From positions 1-10,965 of the forward strand of contig JAOAPP010000048.1 of NCBI GenBank assembly GCA_025462985.1: a DNA stretch of 10,965 bases. The letters run 5' to 3'. The notes under the pieces were generated by a model, which saw nothing but the letters and a program-made list of their open reading frames with translations, ran no database searches and had not been told where the DNA came from. Positions within the stretch are counted from its first letter, which is position 1. Each line of letters starts with the position of its first letter. The DNA comes from Bryobacterales bacterium (GTDB lineage Bacteria; Acidobacteriota; Terriglobia; Bryobacterales; Bryobacteraceae). Shown here piece after piece: positions 1 through 6,654 of this stretch. Both the position numbers and the translations under genes were made by a program.

Positions 1-622
1 ATTCCACAATAATCGTGGACCAGGAAAAGAACTTAGAGAGCCAGAGCGCAGGAAGCCAGGAAGTCAGGCGCGTGTATACAGGCTGGTGCACGAGATGTAC
101 GACCAAGTTCTCAAAGAACTGACCAGAACGCCAGTCCCCATCCAGCAGCTTGTTGAGTGCTGCGCCAAAATAAAGTATCACCACCTGGTAGCGGATGAAG
201 GGGATCTTCTGTCCCGGTGCATAAAGCCCGGCCAGGAACCACAAACAGGCTGTGAAGGTTCGGTTGTTCTCGAAGTACAGCCGTGAAGAGAGCATTCCGG
301 CCGATATGATTCCGGCCAGGATGAGACAGCAGGTGCGGACCCGGTAGTTCAGCAGAAGTGATACGGCAACGAATAGAAAGGCGGCCTGCAATGTGCGCTG
401 AAACATGACCGGCGATCCGAGATGGTCGAACATAGGAACAAATGGCAAGAAGTGGTCAGGCAACAAATTCCATTGGCCCGTCAACAGGAAACACAGGACA
501 AGAATCTTTGCCATCAGGAGAATATTCACCGGCAAAGCGGTGCCGCTAACCCGGAGTGGGTTCCATGATGCGGCCTTCCGCTCGGTAAGCCGGATGTCAG
601 TGAGAGTTAGTGTCGAGGCCAT
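1..622 (-). CDS. HTTM-like multi-pass membrane protein (3' end beyond window)
   Basis: An uninterrupted minus-strand frame of 207 codons runs from an ATG at 622 off the left edge, so the C-terminus is missing. A strong AAGGAG (628-633) sits 5 bases before the ATG. Hydrophobic segments lie near residues 33-49, 76-93, 97-113, 122-137 and 143-158. Residues 146-165 carry the block VVILYFGAALNKLLDGDWRS, closely resembling the helix and loop typical of HTTM proteins (the horizontally transferred transmembrane family related to vitamin K-dependent gamma-carboxylase) just after their fourth or fifth helix. The start overlaps the end of the small upstream gene by 16 bases, so the two are probably translated together. 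HTTM proteins are inner-membrane proteins, mostly of unknown activity. DoxX-like membrane proteins are the main alternative. That it is coding is nearly certain; the family call is from recalled motif resemblance only. Confidence 0.72.
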   Translation of the reverse strand, partial: MASTLTLTDIRLTERKAASWNPLRVSGTALPVNILLMAKILVLCFLLTGQWNLLPDHFLPFVPMFDHLGSPVMFQRTLQAAFLFVAVSLLLNYRVRTCCLILAGIISAGMLSSRLYFENNRTFTACLWFLAGLYAPGQKIPFIRYQVVILYFGAALNKLLDGDWRSGQFFENLVVHLVHQPVYTRLTSWLPALWLSKFFSWSTIIVE

Positions 623-945
623 TTCCACTCCTTCTGCTCCCTGCCATTAATTGAATATGTCAGGAGAACATGTGCGTGATCGTTACGCCCGTAGGTCGTT
701 TCATACTGCTGTACCAGGTCTTCAAGATGTTGCACCACGTTCTGGTAAATGCCAGTCTCGGGTTTGCGGTAACGGAGCAGGATCTGTTGGGGGGTAAGTG
801 TGCGCCCATTGACATCGACGTTGAGGCGATACTCTACCATATAATCATTCGGGGCCCAGCAGAAATAGCGTGAGGGACCAAACTGGGCGTAGATAATCGA
901 AGCGAGCTGAGCGAAAAGAAAAGCAGAACCGATCAGTAAGCGCAT
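607..945 (-). CDS. small exported protein paired with the HTTM-like gene
   Basis: A 112-residue protein starting at ATG 945 and ending in TAA at 609-607. Residues 1-20 form a short basic start and a hydrophobic stretch (RLLIGSAFLFAQLASIIYA) that fits a signal peptide or single N-terminal anchor, with possible cleavage near the YAQ at 20-21. The rest is soluble, rich in aromatic and charged residues, with WAPND (31-35), VDVNGR (43-48) and a short predicted helix around 65-84. The last 16 bases overlap the start of the HTTM-like gene and the next upstream stop is only 19 bases away, so it belongs to the operon. I do not recognise a named family. Small proteins of this kind can sit beside HTTM genes, so it may be a periplasmic partner of that membrane protein; this is inference. 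Confidence 0.7.
   Translation of the reverse strand: MRLLIGSAFLFAQLASIIYAQFGPSRYFCWAPNDYMVEYRLNVDVNGRTLTPQQILLRYRKPETGIYQNVVQHLEDLVQQYETTYGRNDHAHVLLTYSINGREQKEWKWPRH
628..633 (-). promoter_or_regulatory. Shine-Dalgarno of the HTTM-like gene
   Basis: AAGGAG on the minus strand, 5 bases before the ATG at 622. It lies inside the last codons of the upstream small gene. It fixes the start of the truncated membrane protein. Confidence 0.7.
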
Positions 946-964
946 AGTAAGCCGCCCATCCTTT

Positions 965-2626
965 TTAATGGTGCTTTGGGCTGGGGACCGCCAGGCTGGT
1001 TAGCTGTTGAGGAGAGCTTAGATGATCTATCTCCTCACCGAGACGACGCCTTATATCAAGCAGCTTTTCATTGTGTTGCGTCCAATGGGACCAGTCAGCG
1101 GCAACAGCGCGTGATTGAGAGAGCGCCCAATCGCCTCGCCCCATCTGCTTTAGCTTCTGGATGTAGTCGTAATCCTGGACGCCATCTCTTAACTGCTTCA
1201 GCCGCATTGAGGCAACAACGCCGGTCACGCCGACTTGCTGACCCGGATAGACGAGCATGCCCTCCCCGGGGTAATTGTTCGAGCTGAAAGTGCCGGAGTT
1301 ATTGACCTGATTCCATGGATCGGCGGACCAGTTGTCAATGCGCCAATAGAGAACCCCCGTAAGGCCCAGGCTCTGACTCAAGAAGCCGACCTGAATGCGG
1401 TAATTGATGGGCGCAAAATCAATCTGCCACTTAGGAGAGTACGCATCCTGGACAACGGCATTATAGGACCAGACTTCGCTGCCTTGCTTCTGAACTTCCC
1501 GGATCCGAGACCGTGCCAGATCGTAGCCTCTGGGCAAAACACCCCAGATATCCACGGCGGAACGCTGTGAATTCGGCGACTCATGGTAAAGGGCTGGGTC
1601 AGGAACCATGGCGACCAGGTTTTTGATTCCAGCGGCGTGCATGTTTCTTGCCCAGAGCTTCATTTTCGGAATCAGACTAGGGCAGCTCTCAATTTCATCC
1701 GCCGTGTAGTTGAAAAGATAGACTCCGGGCAGATGATTGGAGGAAAGCTTCTGAAAATCCTGAACTGAAGGGGCTGGTCGCATGGTGCAGTTTTTGCGGT
1801 CAGCACCACTCCACATTCCCGTATCGGTGTTGGCGAGCCCGTATTTTTGCGCAAGGTCTCGCTCTAGCCCGGCGAGTTCGGGACAAGTGACGTCTTTGCA
1901 GACGACGAAGGCGAGTTTCTGCGGCATGACACGGTTGCGCATCAATTCCTCAACGGCAGGCTTGGTTCCTGCCGTCCAGAACGCAAAACTCGACCTCAAG
2001 GATGGTTGATGCGGCATCGCGAAGTTCCATACGGTTAGGGACATCGGAACGGAAGCTGTGCCCTCGTTCGTAATAACGCTTAAGTGGCCGGTGTAGTGGC
2101 CGGCCACTGCCTGGTATGGCACAAAGACATCCACCCAGATTGGTTGATTCTCGCCGGTCGCGATATGTACTGGGACGGCGTGATACATAGCGTTTCGCGG
2201 CTTCGCGCCGGTATTCGGGTCTACAAACGGTATGAGAGCATCCGGATACCAGTCTGGCCCCAATGGCCGGTTCGTTCCGTTCCAATCGGGACTGGACCTG
2301 TTTACGTAGACATAGTGCTCGCGAAATAGACTAACGTTCTGTGCCGGAATGGTCCGGCCAGTCGACTCGATCAGGTCTGAAGATGTCACATTCGTGATCT
2401 CCAGCCCGCGTTCGTGAGCCTTCATGACAACCTGAAACGATGTGTATTCACCTTTTGCGGCCGAGAGTGTGCTTGTCGCCTGGACGTCCGGAGGAGCCGT
2501 CCACCTCCCAACCCGGTCGAGGCTCGAAGCCGTCCAGATAGTGAACCGCGGAGTGGCAGGTCTGGATAGCATGATCGCTCCCAAGCCGATACCAAAACAG
2601 AAGGTCAAGGATAGGATCTTAGACAC
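965..2626 (-). CDS. exported DUF4091 / GH123-like glycoside hydrolase
   Basis: A 553-residue protein beginning at a GTG (2626) with GGGGAGG 8 bases upstream. Residues 4-20 are hydrophobic (ILSLTFCFGIGLGAIML), so it is exported or membrane-anchored. Residues about 40-200 look like the beta-sandwich N-terminal domain of GH123-type proteins, with the PIWVDVFVPYQAVAGHYTG stretch at 162-180. A barrel-like region follows. YTADE at 307-311 is a plausible match to the Asp-Glu pair of GH123 enzymes, which use substrate-assisted catalysis on N-acetylated amino sugars. The C-terminal DUF4091 signature is clear: GLTGVLYWRID (421-431) and RLKQLRDGVQDYDYI (475-489). It probably acts outside the cytoplasm on a glycan. 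It lies 39 bases after the ATP-grasp stop. The family is well supported; the substrate and the catalytic assignment are inferred. Confidence 0.85.
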   Translation of the reverse strand: MSKILSLTFCFGIGLGAIMLSRPATPRFTIWTASSLDRVGRWTAPPDVQATSTLSAAKGEYTSFQVVMKAHERGLEITNVTSSDLIESTGRTIPAQNVSLFREHYVYVNRSSPDWNGTNRPLGPDWYPDALIPFVDPNTGAKPRNAMYHAVPVHIATGENQPIWVDVFVPYQAVAGHYTGHLSVITNEGTASVPMSLTVWNFAMPHQPSLRSSFAFWTAGTKPAVEELMRNRVMPQKLAFVVCKDVTCPELAGLERDLAQKYGLANTDTGMWSGADRKNCTMRPAPSVQDFQKLSSNHLPGVYLFNYTADEIESCPSLIPKMKLWARNMHAAGIKNLVAMVPDPALYHESPNSQRSAVDIWGVLPRGYDLARSRIREVQKQGSEVWSYNAVVQDAYSPKWQIDFAPINYRIQVGFLSQSLGLTGVLYWRIDNWSADPWNQVNNSGTFSSNNYPGEGMLVYPGQQVGVTGVVASMRLKQLRDGVQDYDYIQKLKQMGRGDWALSQSRAVAADWSHWTQHNEKLLDIRRRLGEEIDHLSSPQQLTSLAVPSPKHH

Positions 2627-2634
2627 AGTTCGGG

Positions 2635-2641
2635 CCTCCCC
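2635..2641 (-). promoter_or_regulatory. Shine-Dalgarno selecting the GTG start of the DUF4091 gene
   Basis: GGGGAGG on the minus strand, 8 bases before the GTG at 2626-2624. No equally placed ATG precedes the hydrophobic N-terminus, so this supports GTG as the start. Confidence 0.6.
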
Positions 2642-2665
2642 GACCCGAAGTTCATGAGGTGGGCC

Positions 2666-3961
2666 TTATTCAGCTGGCCCTGACCCGGTGGGTGAGAGCG
2701 AAGCTTTTCGATCATGTGTGACCGCTTCTTCGAGCGTTTGCTGGATCTTTTTCGTGTTCCGGTGAAGCCGGAACGCGCGGCGAACAAATTCACGGGCGTT
2801 GCCCAAGGCCATCGGCAACAATGGCAAGGGGTCTTCGAGACTGAAACAGGCGCCTTCCTGGATTCCACGATACGAACCGAGCCATTCTGAAAGAGGAAGC
2901 CTTCGATCGCGTGCATAACAGGCACAAGCAATCAGGTCAAAGTCCTCGACTATCCATTTGCGGCCTTCACATGCCGCCCCAGATTCAAACCGTTGACCGG
3001 TGAAGTCGAGGTAAAGAGCACGTGCCACGTCCATTCCTCTGTCTGAGACGAATAGACGGAATGTACTGCCAATGCGAGGGTTAACATCGAGTACTTTGTA
3101 CTGACCATCGCGGGCATCGTAGCGGTAGCCGATATCGAGAATGCCGCGATACCCCACGGCCTTCATGAATTCCTTTGTGGTTCGCTCGACAGCCTCATTT
3201 CGCAAGCAAATGCCGAGGCTGGTCGGGCCGGTGTAGACCGGGCACTGACGAAGCTTTTTCCCGGTGATGCCGATGAGACAATCCGAATCTTTGTTGAAGT
3301 ATCCGTTGAACATCCAGACCGTGTCTTCGCCGCCTGGAATGTATTCCTGGAACATGAGATTCGGGGCGTCTGGATCTTCCATCTGGTCGTAGCACTGGAG
3401 CAGTTCGCTTCGATTACGAACAATTGCCTTGGTGCGGCATCCTCGCCGGCGCGACTGTCCATCGTCGATGGCTTTGAGAATAATCGGAAATGTTGCAGTT
3501 TCCAGAAAGCTGAGCACCTCTCTCCTTGATTGAGGGAAGGATGCCTCGGGCGTAGGGACTCCCAAGCTCTTGGCGAGCAGATACATCCCTTTCTTGCTAC
3601 ACAAGGAGCGTACGAGATCCGGCGATTGATCCTGAAATAAGAATCGCTCCTTTAGAGCACACGCATTTTCGGCGATAAACAGTGCGGCAGTATCAGTGGT
3701 TGGGATGAGGATGGCGCGCCGCCCGATCTCACGGCCTATTCGGTTCATTTCTCTCACCGCGGCACTCGAACTGTCGGTGTCGATGGCACGGCGAAAAGTG
3801 CGTCGGCAGTATCGGGAGAACCGCGCAGGATTCAGCGAGTCAGCTTCGATCGTGTAAACAGGAACTCCCAAACGACCTAGACTTCGAACGATTCCCAAGC
3901 CGCCGTGATGGACCGACCGGAGCACAACCACCGGAGTGGAATTGCGACTGGCGGATTTCAT
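2666..3961 (-). CDS. ATP-grasp carboxylate-amine ligase
   Basis: A 431-residue ATP-grasp protein. Residues 10-110 form a Rossmann-like pre-ATP-grasp domain (VVVLRSVHHGGLGIVRSLG, then ILIPTTDTAALFIAE). The ATP-grasp fold follows: K124, FPIILKAID (159-166), the adenine-contacting strand QEYIPGGED (205-213), and the metal-binding DIGYRYD (276-282) and LDVNPRIG (291-298) with the expected acidic and Asn residues. Enzymes of this type activate a carboxylate as an acyl phosphate and transfer it to an amine. Related sequences are often annotated D-aspartate ligase-like or carboxylate-amine ligase. The ATG overlaps the comB stop as ATGA (3958-3961) and has GGAGGT 6 bases upstream, so it is translationally coupled to comB. 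That suggests its acid substrate could be sulfolactate. The fold is near certain; the substrate is unknown. The last 20 or so residues look disordered. Confidence 0.88.
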   Translation of the reverse strand: MKSASRNSTPVVVLRSVHHGGLGIVRSLGRLGVPVYTIEADSLNPARFSRYCRRTFRRAIDTDSSSAAVREMNRIGREIGRRAILIPTTDTAALFIAENACALKERFLFQDQSPDLVRSLCSKKGMYLLAKSLGVPTPEASFPQSRREVLSFLETATFPIILKAIDDGQSRRRGCRTKAIVRNRSELLQCYDQMEDPDAPNLMFQEYIPGGEDTVWMFNGYFNKDSDCLIGITGKKLRQCPVYTGPTSLGICLRNEAVERTTKEFMKAVGYRGILDIGYRYDARDGQYKVLDVNPRIGSTFRLFVSDRGMDVARALYLDFTGQRFESGAACEGRKWIVEDFDLIACACYARDRRLPLSEWLGSYRGIQEGACFSLEDPLPLLPMALGNAREFVRRAFRLHRNTKKIQQTLEEAVTHDRKASLSPTGSGPAE

Positions 3962-4722
3962 ACTGCGACCTCCAATCCGGCATCAGATTCGGCAGGAGCC
4001 AGGAAGGGAGCTTTGGAGGCCCTGACGATCTCACCGCATGAAAGCACATAGGCGGTGTCTAGATCGTCGATGTGCTCGAGAACGAAGTCGAGATCGTGCA
4101 GCTTATTTGTTCTGCGAAGAAAGCTTACACTCCGGCTATGCAGGAAGTCGGTCGGTTTAGCACCGGACCAGCGCCTTACCAGGTTTCGCGTGCTTGTAGT
4201 GGCCGGTTCGTAGCCCTCATCGAGCAATTGCTCGGTGATCCAGGCGCAGGCCATCTGATCCTCCTCGCGAAATTCGTCGCGGCTTCCGGCCCCGAGAACG
4301 GCTATGCGTTCACAGGACGAATCGACCAAGCGCCTGACGGTAGCCGAGTAGTTGCGGAGACACGCGACGTAGAGAGCATCGCACTGTGAACCGTTACAGA
4401 TGAGACGCGTTCCCGAGGAAGAAAGAAGGACCACTGGATCTGAAGTGTGATTGCAGGCGACCATCTCCGCGGGGCTATTATCGATATCAAACCCCTCGGG
4501 AATTTCACCATCCTTTTCACCGGCCAGCAGGGCGCAGCCGAGCACGCTGGCCATACGGTGCGCGCTCTCGAGGTCCGGTACGGGAAAGCACCGGCGCGAT
4601 GTTGCGACAGCTGTCACCGCCGTTGTGGTTGCGCGTATTACATCAATGGCTACAGCTGCGTAGCCAGCCTGATAGCGCAAGGCACTCTCAGGAAGGTAAT
4701 CGATGGTTACGGTCTTGGTCAT
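3958..4722 (-). CDS. comB: 2-phosphosulfolactate phosphatase (ComB-like)
   Basis: A 254-residue ComB-family protein. ComB is a Mg-dependent acid phosphatase that converts 2-phosphosulfolactate to sulfolactate, the second step of the phosphoenolpyruvate route to coenzyme M. Family blocks appear in order: DVIRATTT (27-34), GEKDGEIPEGFDIDNSP (68-84), LLSSSGTRL (99-107) and VLGAGSRDEFREED (142-155). Length matches the family. The ATG at 4722 has AGGAG 6 bases upstream, overlapping the stop of the comA-like gene 9 bases away; its own stop overlaps the ATP-grasp start. The three genes therefore form a tightly coupled unit. ComB homologues also occur in bacteria that do not make coenzyme M, where sulfolactate itself can be the product (known for Bacillus spores), so the family call does not imply coenzyme M. 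Confidence 0.88.
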   Translation of the reverse strand: MTKTVTIDYLPESALRYQAGYAAVAIDVIRATTTAVTAVATSRRCFPVPDLESAHRMASVLGCALLAGEKDGEIPEGFDIDNSPAEMVACNHTSDPVVLLSSSGTRLICNGSQCDALYVACLRNYSATVRRLVDSSCERIAVLGAGSRDEFREEDQMACAWITEQLLDEGYEPATTSTRNLVRRWSGAKPTDFLHSRSVSFLRRTNKLHDLDFVLEHIDDLDTAYVLSCGEIVRASKAPFLAPAESDAGLEVAV

Positions 4723-4731
4723 GGTGGACTC

Positions 4732-5598
4732 CTAGCTGTTGACGGTCATTTCTTCTGTGGGAACAGTCGTGACGATGTGGGGGCGCAGATTGCTCTTTCC
4801 GAAAGCGTCGGAGTGAAGTCCGCGCCGATAGATTTCGACACGCAACACTTCCTCCAGCCGCACGTTGCACAACTGGACGTTCCGACCGAAATGATCGAGC
4901 AAAGCAAACTGGCTCGGTTTGTTCGGGGCTTCGAAGACGACGGTTTCCAAGCCAAATGCGTTGGCAAACCTGTCCGCGAATGAGCGGTTCAGATTGCCCT
5001 CGTCGTCAAAGAGACCTACACCGCGGGCACTCTCCCTTGCCTCGACGACCAACTGAAGCGCTCCGGCGGCGAGCCATGCTTGTCCCTGCTCGATGAGCGC
5101 GTCGATCAGGTTGACGCTGAAAGCACCAGTGTGTTTTTTCCCGAGTTCAAACTGAACTTCCAGCCCGCGAGAATGGGCATCGTTCACGATATCTGCGGGC
5201 GAAGCGTACAGATCAGTGAAGCCCTCGCCGCATTCTATTCGTGTGACGCCGATGTCAGCACAGAGGTCGAGATACTCCTGGAGCTTGCCTTGTGAAACCG
5301 CAACCTCAAAGGGTCCACCCCCGGTGACCGTCGGTACGCCGTGTGCTCTCGCCGCCGCGATCTTCTGGCGAGTGGCGCTCTCCTTCGCGATCATCCAGCA
5401 CGCCATCGAGATCTTGAGAATCGCCATGAGATGAGCGCTTTGATCTAGATGGCTTTCGAGAGTCACGGGATCGTACCCTGGGTCAAAGGGGCTGATGAGG
5501 GGCGGTAACTCTGGGACCCCGATCTGCCTTAGATAGTCAATGGTGTGAAATTTACCGGAAGGAGAATTCTCCTTCCTTGGAACAAATGAATCCTTCAT
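4732..5598 (-). CDS. comA: phosphosulfolactate synthase (ComA-like)
   Basis: A ComA-family TIM-barrel protein, 288 residues from the ATG at 5598. ComA adds sulfite to phosphoenolpyruvate to give 2-phospho-3-sulfolactate. Visible blocks: TVTGGGPFE (90-98), GVTRIECGEGFTDL (117-130), ELGKKH (151-156), LVVEARES (183-190), FEAPNK (222-227) and GRNVQLCNV (238-246). The N-terminal part is divergent: where classical ComA has a DKG segment and an FVKFGWGT-like strand, here there are DPGYDPVTLESHL (39-51) and AILKISMACWMI (59-70). The frame stays open back to a GTG at 5787 that overlaps the upstream stop. The extra 63 residues are very basic and unlike the family, and AAGGAAGG lies 11 bases before the ATG, so the shorter start is preferred. 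It heads the comA-comB-ligase unit. Confidence 0.85.
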   Translation of the reverse strand: MKDSFVPRKENSPSGKFHTIDYLRQIGVPELPPLISPFDPGYDPVTLESHLDQSAHLMAILKISMACWMIAKESATRQKIAAARAHGVPTVTGGGPFEVAVSQGKLQEYLDLCADIGVTRIECGEGFTDLYASPADIVNDAHSRGLEVQFELGKKHTGAFSVNLIDALIEQGQAWLAAGALQLVVEARESARGVGLFDDEGNLNRSFADRFANAFGLETVVFEAPNKPSQFALLDHFGRNVQLCNVRLEEVLRVEIYRRGLHSDAFGKSNLRPHIVTTVPTEEMTVNS

Positions 5599-5783
5599 AA
5601 ATTGCTTAGCCTTCCTTGGTTTGTGTGGAGTCGAGTCGGTGGTTCGATGTGAGATGGTTCGTTTCAGATAGTTCGGTGTGAGAAGACTGAGTGTCTTCTG
5701 AACTCCGCGCAGGGGTTTAGGCCGCGAGTGGCGGAGTGTCAGGAACGTGCCGCGAAAAGTCCTTCGTTGACCAGAGTCCTGCT
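5599..5783 (-). promoter_or_regulatory. leader region in front of comA, with hairpin and direct repeat
   Basis: The longest non-coding stretch in the window if comA starts at 5598. It holds a perfect 7-base inverted repeat with a 5-base loop (5681-5699; AGAAGAC and GTCTTCT). It also holds a near-exact 13-base direct repeat (5642-5654 and 5671-5683, one mismatch, spaced 29 bases), the second copy running into the hairpin. The comA ribosome binding site AAGGAAGG is at 5610-5617. There is no T-tract after the hairpin, so it is not an intrinsic terminator. No convincing -35/-10 pair was seen. It could carry an operator or an internal promoter, or it may be translated as an N-terminal extension of ComA. 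Confidence 0.35.
5681..5699. repeat. perfect 7-bp inverted repeat upstream of comA
   Basis: Arms 5681-5687 and 5693-5699 are exactly complementary, with loop TGAGT. It is a possible operator or RNA hairpin in the comA leader. A stem this short can arise by chance. Confidence 0.4.
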
Positions 5784-6638
5784 TCACGCCGGCTTTCTTC
5801 CGACGACAAGGTACTGCGCTCCGGCATTTGAAAGGAAAGGAATGTTGCGGTCGGCGGCCCGCTGCAAGAAACCATGGACCCGCAAGCCCAGCGGCTCGGG
5901 CAGTCTGAGCTTCAGAAACGAGAATGGACCAAAACCGATCGTCATGCCCGAGACCTTCTCGAGGCCGGCCTGCTGAAGCTGCCGATTAAAATTCCTGATC
6001 GAGACTAGATATGAGGGCGCGGCCTTGGCAGGAGCGATCCACCCGAGGCGCCGCAATAGACCGATGGTGAAAGGATGAGCCCACTTCACCGGGTCAATGA
6101 GGCGGTCGAGTCGCCCGCGATTGTCCACGGTTGTTATCAAGTAGCCGCCGGGGCGCAGCACCCTCGCCATTTCGCGAAGCGGCTCTGAAACAGACGGCAG
6201 CCAAGGCAGAACGCCAATGGCGAGAACAGCGGAAAAACAATTTTCCGCGAAGCGAAGATTATGCGCGTCTCCGAGACCTAAATCAACGCGATCTTCGACC
6301 CCGGCCTGAATCGCGCACTCACGCGCCGACGCGAGCATGCCTTCCGCTATGTCGAGCGCGGTGAGCGAGAATCCCTGCTGCGCAAGCGCCACGGCCGTTG
6401 TTCCTGAACCGCAGCCAATCTCCAGAATCCTGGATCCAGGTGGTAGGCGAAGCTGCTCGGCAACGATCTTGAGAACAGCAATTCGCCGCTCCTGATGGAT
6501 CCTCGCGTAGACCGTGTCGAGGTTGTAGATATCTTTCCAAAAAGGCGCTACCGATTCGAAGTACGTCTTCCGCACCTCGCCGTCTTCAGGCGAGGTTTGG
6601 TGCCCTACCACAGGCGCTTCACTTGAGCTGATTTGCAT
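5784..6638 (-). CDS. class I SAM-dependent methyltransferase
   Basis: A methyltransferase with a Rossmann fold, 284 residues from ATG 6638. Motif I is ILEIGCGSG (71-79), the acidic end of strand 2 is ALDIAEGML (94-102), then GDAHNLRF (123-130), and VLRPGGYL (160-167) before strand 5. This is the broad UbiE/Methyltransf_11 type, which acts on small molecules; the C-terminal third is the likely substrate region. A GTG at 6671 would add 11 residues and overlap the deacetylase stop by 17 bases, but has no clear Shine-Dalgarno; the ATG has only a weak GGA. The stop sits at the beginning of the comA leader. In context it may O- or N-methylate a sugar or the sulfolactate moiety; the substrate cannot be read from sequence. 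Confidence 0.85.
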   Translation of the reverse strand: MQISSSEAPVVGHQTSPEDGEVRKTYFESVAPFWKDIYNLDTVYARIHQERRIAVLKIVAEQLRLPPGSRILEIGCGSGTTAVALAQQGFSLTALDIAEGMLASARECAIQAGVEDRVDLGLGDAHNLRFAENCFSAVLAIGVLPWLPSVSEPLREMARVLRPGGYLITTVDNRGRLDRLIDPVKWAHPFTIGLLRRLGWIAPAKAAPSYLVSIRNFNRQLQQAGLEKVSGMTIGFGPFSFLKLRLPEPLGLRVHGFLQRAADRNIPFLSNAGAQYLVVGRKPA

Positions 6639-6654
6639 AAATTCCAGCCGGGAG

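Noticed and set aside
86..286. A 66-codon plus-strand open frame near the left edge
   Set aside because: It is antisense to the open minus-strand frame of the HTTM-like membrane protein, which has a strong ribosome binding site and a recognisable motif block.
4447..4983. A 178-codon open frame on the plus strand
   Set aside because: It lies antisense across the comB/comA junction, both of which have clear family motifs on the minus strand and good ribosome binding sites. Its protein is Cys/Arg-rich without recognisable domains.
5681..5699. Hairpin as a rho-independent terminator after the methyltransferase gene
   Set aside because: The stem is only 7 bp with mixed GC content, and no run of T follows on the minus strand.
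4732..5787. Coenzyme M biosynthesis as the purpose of the comA/comB pair
   Set aside because: No later coenzyme M step is in the window, and the neighbours are glycan-type genes with an amide-forming ligase. It cannot be excluded without the rest of the genome.
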